From OLB7 sp966250335 (GTDB lineage Bacteria; Bacteroidota; Ignavibacteria; OLB7), in NCBI GenBank assembly GCA_966250335.1, contig CBINGZ010000015.1, positions 1-64,000 on the forward strand: DNA of 64,000 nt, read 5' to 3'. The notes under the pieces are model-generated. The model saw nothing but the letters and a program-made list of their open reading frames with translations, was not told the origin of the DNA and searched no databases. The translations under genes were made by a program, and so were the position numbers. This document shows positions 61,036 to 64,000 of the stretch, piece after piece; the stretch's first letter is position 1; each line of letters begins with the position of its first letter.

Positions 61036-61668
61036 TCACAGAAACTCGTCGTCGAACGGCGAGGAGATCATCAGCAGACAGCCGCCGGAACTGGAGGTGT
61101 CGCGATGAATCGTGCCGGGCTGGGTGACGATGAAGTCGCCCGCATGGAGCACCTGATCGTCCACATGAAGGTCGCCGGAGATCACCAGGCATTCCTCCAC
61201 CCCCATGTGTCTGTGGTGCGGATAGGTAGCGCCCGGTTCAAGGCGCGCCAGGAAGGTGATCCGTGATCCCGGCCGACCGGAATCCTCACGGTAGAGGACC
61301 TTCATGAGAATCCCGGGGAGCCCGATATCCTCCCACCCCCCGCCGTCGTCGCGAATCACCTGGTGTCCGCTTCGCTCCGGCGCGGCTTCCGGAAGAGGCT
61401 CGGCGGCCTTCGTCGCTTCCCCCTCCTCGATCTCATCGATCGCCCGCATGATCCTCCCTTTCAGTTCCGCGCGGGGACGGGGCATGGAGGCGGCCGTCTC
61501 CTCGGCGATGCGGGTGAAGGTCTCGAGCTGCTCCATGAGCTCGTGCCGATCGATCTCGCCCCGTTCGACGGCGGCCTCGAACGCACGGCGTTCCTCTTCG
61601 GTCAACGCGCCGAGAGCATACAGATGGGTGAGCAATTCCCCTGAATCGCTGTGATCGCTATTGGTCAT
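61036..61668 (-). CDS. Anti-sigma factor with cupin domain (ChrR-like architecture)
   Basis: A 210-aa protein. The N-terminal anti-sigma helices (about 8-75) start GELLTHLYALGALTEEERRA. The usual zinc-binding Cys pair of ChrR/RsrA is absent. A Glu/Pro-rich linker leads to a cupin domain (about 115-205) with HRHMGVEECLVISGDLHVDD and PGTIHRDTSS, which keep the metal-binding His/Glu set. It should hold the ECF sigma factor encoded 148 bp upstream until the cupin senses a ligand or oxidant. Confidence 0.85.
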   Translation of the reverse strand: MTNSDHSDSGELLTHLYALGALTEEERRAFEAAVERGEIDRHELMEQLETFTRIAEETAASMPRPRAELKGRIMRAIDEIEEGEATKAAEPLPEAAPERSGHQVIRDDGGGWEDIGLPGILMKVLYREDSGRPGSRITFLARLEPGATYPHHRHMGVEECLVISGDLHVDDQVLHAGDFIVTQPGTIHRDTSSSGGCLLMISSPFDDEFL

Positions 61669-61816
61669 AGTCTCCTCTCGACAGTGAGGCGGACATCAAT
61701 GAGATAAACATACTACCTGGGTACCGTTTCAGATACGTAAGTGTGGAACGGACGGTTTGTGCAAGGGATGCATGACCGAAGCTCCGACGTGACGGAGAGC
61801 GGTCATCCGCATTGCA

Positions 61817-62398
61817 TCACCGCAGTTCGTCCGCCATGAAATGCAGGCTCGCACGGAGCGACTGCATTCCCGCCCTGATCCGCGTCTTGACGGTTCCCAG
61901 CGGGATACTGGTGCTGAGCGATATCTCGTGATGGGTGAACCCCTGAAAGAACGCCAGGTCGATAAGCTGGCGCTGCTGATCGGTCAACCTTTCCAGCGCG
62001 CGGCTCAGATGATGCGATCGATCCTCCCGCACCGTCTCGATCCAGGTCGCTTCCACGGCCGGTTCGCCGCGTCCCTCCCCCTGCTCCCCGCCGGGCGTCT
62101 CGACCTCCTGCTTCTTCTGCTGGTAGCGCTTCGACCGGAGCATGTCGATCGCCCGGTTGTGGGCCATCTTCACCAGCCAGGTCTTCGGCGCCGCCAGTTC
62201 GGGCTGATAGGTCGATGCCCGTCGCCAGAGCTGGACGAACACCTCCTGCAGCAGATCCTCCGCGTCGTCGGTATTTCTGACGATGGCGACGATCACCCCG
62301 TAGAGCAGACCGGAATAGCGGTCGTACAGTTCGGAAAGAGCGTCGCGATTCTTCTCAATGACCAGCGAAAGGAGCTGATGATCGGATAGATCGCCCAT
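61817..62398 (-). CDS. ECF sigma-70 factor
   Basis: A 193-aa sigma factor. Region 2 is LYDRYSGLLYGVIVAIVRNT and DAEDLLQEVFVQLWRRA. A linker of about 30 residues follows (TPGGEQGEGRGEPAVEATWI). Region 4 is ALERLTDQQRQLIDLAFFQG, FTHHEISLSTSIPLGTVKTR. I start at the ATG at 62398 with AAGGA upstream. An in-frame ATG at 62416 and a TTG at 62431 are alternatives; the TTG overlaps the end of the SDR gene. It pairs with the cupin anti-sigma factor, as in SigE/ChrR systems. Confidence 0.92.
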   Translation of the reverse strand: MGDLSDHQLLSLVIEKNRDALSELYDRYSGLLYGVIVAIVRNTDDAEDLLQEVFVQLWRRASTYQPELAAPKTWLVKMAHNRAIDMLRSKRYQQKKQEVETPGGEQGEGRGEPAVEATWIETVREDRSHHLSRALERLTDQQRQLIDLAFFQGFTHHEISLSTSIPLGTVKTRIRAGMQSLRASLHFMADELR

Positions 62399-62427
62399 CG
62401 ATACTTCCTTCAACATACTGATACCTT

Positions 62428-63117
62428 TCAAGTAAGAAGGGAAACGGAGATCGATTCTCGAGTACGTGTCGCGTCGGTTTCACGAATCGTGGGGACATCG
62501 AAGATCGTGCCGATCGTCTCCGGCGCGACCAGCGCGTACGCCATGCATCGGGCCAGAGCGGGACGGGTAACGTTGCCGGCGCGCCGGGCGATATCGCCGG
62601 CGACGCCGGGAAGCAGAGTCATCGCCGTAAGCATCGGCTGGATCATCCTGGGCCACTCCTGCCCGGGGGCGAGGATGAACGAGGGACGGAAGATCGTCCA
62701 GTCGAGCCCCGCCTCCGTCACGATCCCCTCGGCCTTTTTCTTGCAGCGGACGTAGGTGCTGTTTCCGATCCGGGCGGCGCTCAGCAGGATGATCCTCCGG
62801 AGTCCGCGCGACGCCATCGCCGCCGTCATGACCCTGACCGAGCCGACATCGACATCTTCATAGGTGAGCCCGGTACGCCTGATCTCCCTGCGTTTGATCC
62901 CCGCCAGATGAACCACGGCTTCAACCCCTTCCAGCGCACGTTCGACGTCGCCGACCTTCAGGAGATCCCCGGTCACCACTCCGCATCGCGTTCCGTTCGG
63001 CAGCTTCCGTTCGGAGCCGGGGCGGACCAGGACCGTGACGTCGTGCCCCGCATCGGCAATGGTCCGGAGGACCTCGGAGCCGACGAATCCGGTGGCTCCG
63101 GTCATGCATACCTTCAT
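62428..63117 (-). CDS. NAD(P)-binding epimerase-like protein (atypical SDR, NmrA-like)
   Basis: A 229-aa Rossmann protein. MKVCMTGATGFVGSEVLRTI holds the nucleotide-binding Gly motif. VVHLAGI and ILLSAARIGNSTYVRCKKKA follow the extended/atypical SDR pattern, with Tyr-x3-Lys partly kept as YVRCKK. The size suits the atypical group that acts on flavins, quinones or as redox sensors. It directly precedes the sigma factor gene (frames touch), so it probably belongs to that regulon. Confidence 0.78.
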   Translation of the reverse strand: MKVCMTGATGFVGSEVLRTIADAGHDVTVLVRPGSERKLPNGTRCGVVTGDLLKVGDVERALEGVEAVVHLAGIKRREIRRTGLTYEDVDVGSVRVMTAAMASRGLRRIILLSAARIGNSTYVRCKKKAEGIVTEAGLDWTIFRPSFILAPGQEWPRMIQPMLTAMTLLPGVAGDIARRAGNVTRPALARCMAYALVAPETIGTIFDVPTIRETDATRTRESISVSLLT

Positions 63118-63199
63118 GCTCTTCCTGTCGGTTGGAGAAGGCCGTTCGATCCGCGCGGAGATTTCGCGGGAGAGCGGTCGTGAGATCGGCGGGTTCGGC

Positions 63200-63712
63200 T
63201 TACAGTTCCGGCAGCAGTCCCATCGAACGGAGAAGCCCGGCGAGGTCCCAGACGATATGTCCCTCCCTGACCCGCTCCCCCTCGATCTTCATGATGGAGA
63301 CGCCCCGCACCTCGATCGTTCGTCCCGTCGGCGGGATGTTCATGATCGTCCCCCGGTGGGTTCCCCTGGCTATCCAGTGGAGCACCAGGCGGTCATCCTG
63401 CCCGACCGAATCGACCAGCGTGTAGGTGAGGTCGGGAAACGCCCTGGTATATCGCAGCATCATCTGGGCCATCCCCCTGGCCCCCTCGATCGGACGGGCC
63501 TGGGCGACGTCGACCCCGCGATACCCGGGAGCGTAGATCGCCAGAATGCGGTCCGGTTCGTGGCTGTTCCAGGCGGCGATCACCTTCTCCGCCATGACTC
63601 GTCCGTCGCCGTTCGACAGTTCCCCGTTGGCGGGAGCGTCGATGAGGGCCGACGGAATCGGGCCGTGGTCGGCCGCGCCGGGTGCTGTCATATCGATCGT
63701 CGAAGTCTGCAT
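63200..63712 (-). CDS. SnoaL-like / ester cyclase family protein
   Basis: A 170-aa protein with an NTF2-like fold: AEKVIAAWNSHEPDRILAIY, then FPDLTYTLVDSVGQDDRLVL, HWIARGTHRG and a final EGERVREGHIVWDLAGLLRS. SnoaL-like proteins cyclise polyketides or isomerise small ligands; the real substrate is unknown. I use the ATG at 63712; the longer frame adds a Ser/Phe-rich head. It lies 82 bp upstream of the SDR gene and could be the first gene of the sigma-factor operon. Confidence 0.78.
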   Translation of the reverse strand: MQTSTIDMTAPGAADHGPIPSALIDAPANGELSNGDGRVMAEKVIAAWNSHEPDRILAIYAPGYRGVDVAQARPIEGARGMAQMMLRYTRAFPDLTYTLVDSVGQDDRLVLHWIARGTHRGTIMNIPPTGRTIEVRGVSIMKIEGERVREGHIVWDLAGLLRSMGLLPEL

Positions 63713-63800
63713 AAACGAAAAACGGCTGTCGTCTCCTGACAGCCGCAACTTACGCCCCGACGTTGTTCATCGTCCAGATCAATCACTGCTCATTTTCTGT

Positions 63801-64000
63801 TCATTCCGTCCCGGGTGCTCCTTTTCTGGTCACGGAGATCTCGCGCAGCCAGAGGATCTCTCCCAGCCGTTCGATCCCCGCCTTGAGATGACGGCGGTAG
63901 GTACTGAAAGGAAGGTCGAGAAGCTCGGCCGCCCGTTCCTGCGTTTCGGCCGGGTTCAGGTAGGTACGATGGATCGCGCGGTAGAACTTGGCGTCGCGCG
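63801..64000 (-). CDS. Partial C-terminus of an HTH-containing protein (runs off the window)
   Basis: The last 66 codons of a minus-strand gene that begins beyond 64000. The translation contains FYRAIHRTYLNPAETQERAA and ELLDLPFSTYRRHLKAGIER, then ends about 25 residues later. This is the sigma-region-4-like HTH that I know from the C-termini of large ATPase-type regulators in several phyla. The N-terminal domains cannot be seen. Confidence 0.6.
   Translation of the reverse strand, partial: RDAKFYRAIHRTYLNPAETQERAAELLDLPFSTYRRHLKAGIERLGEILWLREISVTRKGAPGTE

Overview
The window is a GC-rich, densely coded stretch of a bacterial chromosome with no rRNA, tRNA, CRISPR array, transposase or integrase that I can see. 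The organism is Gram-negative (lpxK, an MCE/Mla lipid transport operon, OmpA proteins, a heptosyltransferase-type GT9). It also secretes large proteins with SprB-like or choice-of-anchor repeats and C-terminal tails resembling type IX sorting domains. That combination points to the Bacteroidota/Chlorobiota superphylum, perhaps a Kapabacteria- or Ignavibacteria-like lineage. This is an inference from gene content. Oxygen-dependent hemF suggests a life with oxygen.

Layout. 0.1-9.6 kb: GT9 glycosyltransferase, APC permease, sixA, a CMD-mobA couplet, maf, hemF, recG, and a pair of small envelope proteins. 9.6-15.2 kb: a 114-bp palindromic repeat, then DUF1175 (YfaT-like), a DUF2138-like protein and a GH57 glycosidase, all on the minus strand. 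15.4-25.9 kb: CBS protein, truA, DUF2279, priA, DUF1338, AHSA1, thrS and an MFS transporter. The thrS leader can be drawn as an H-type pseudoknot. 25.9-32.3 kb: an SprB-repeat secreted protein, a TPR-LuxR regulator, and mlaE-mlaF-mlaD. 32.5-41.7 kb, plus strand: a class V aminotransferase and 5-formyl-THF cyclo-ligase, then an overlapping train PspC-M23-pabB-pabA-pabC. A second palindromic repeat follows, and then two paralogous class I glutamine amidotransferase-type hydrolases with lpxK between them.

41.7-46.8 kb: an acyl-CoA ligase-recN-HD hydrolase operon divergent from meaB. 47-52.9 kb: a 1270-residue T9SS-type protein translationally coupled to a double OmpA-domain protein. 53.2-55.8 kb: a compact DUF1338/VOC-type protein, a GlcD-type FAD oxidase and a MOSC protein. 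55.8-59.9 kb: an unusual replication/recombination cassette, dnaB - Mgm101/Rad52-like annealing protein - 97-aa protein, ending in a clear terminator and bracketed by copies of the palindromic repeat. 59.9-64 kb: CorA/ZntB-type transporter, cupin-type anti-sigma factor, ECF sigma factor, an SDR protein, a SnoaL-like protein, and the 3' end of an HTH protein running out of the window.

The signals most worth following are (1) the dnaB/Mgm101-like cassette, (2) the dispersed ~112-bp palindromic repeat family (three full copies and one half copy), (3) the pseudoknot-like thrS leader, and (4) the compact DUF1338-like gene next to a D-2-hydroxyacid dehydrogenase candidate, which would make a short 2-oxoadipate to 2-oxoglutarate route.
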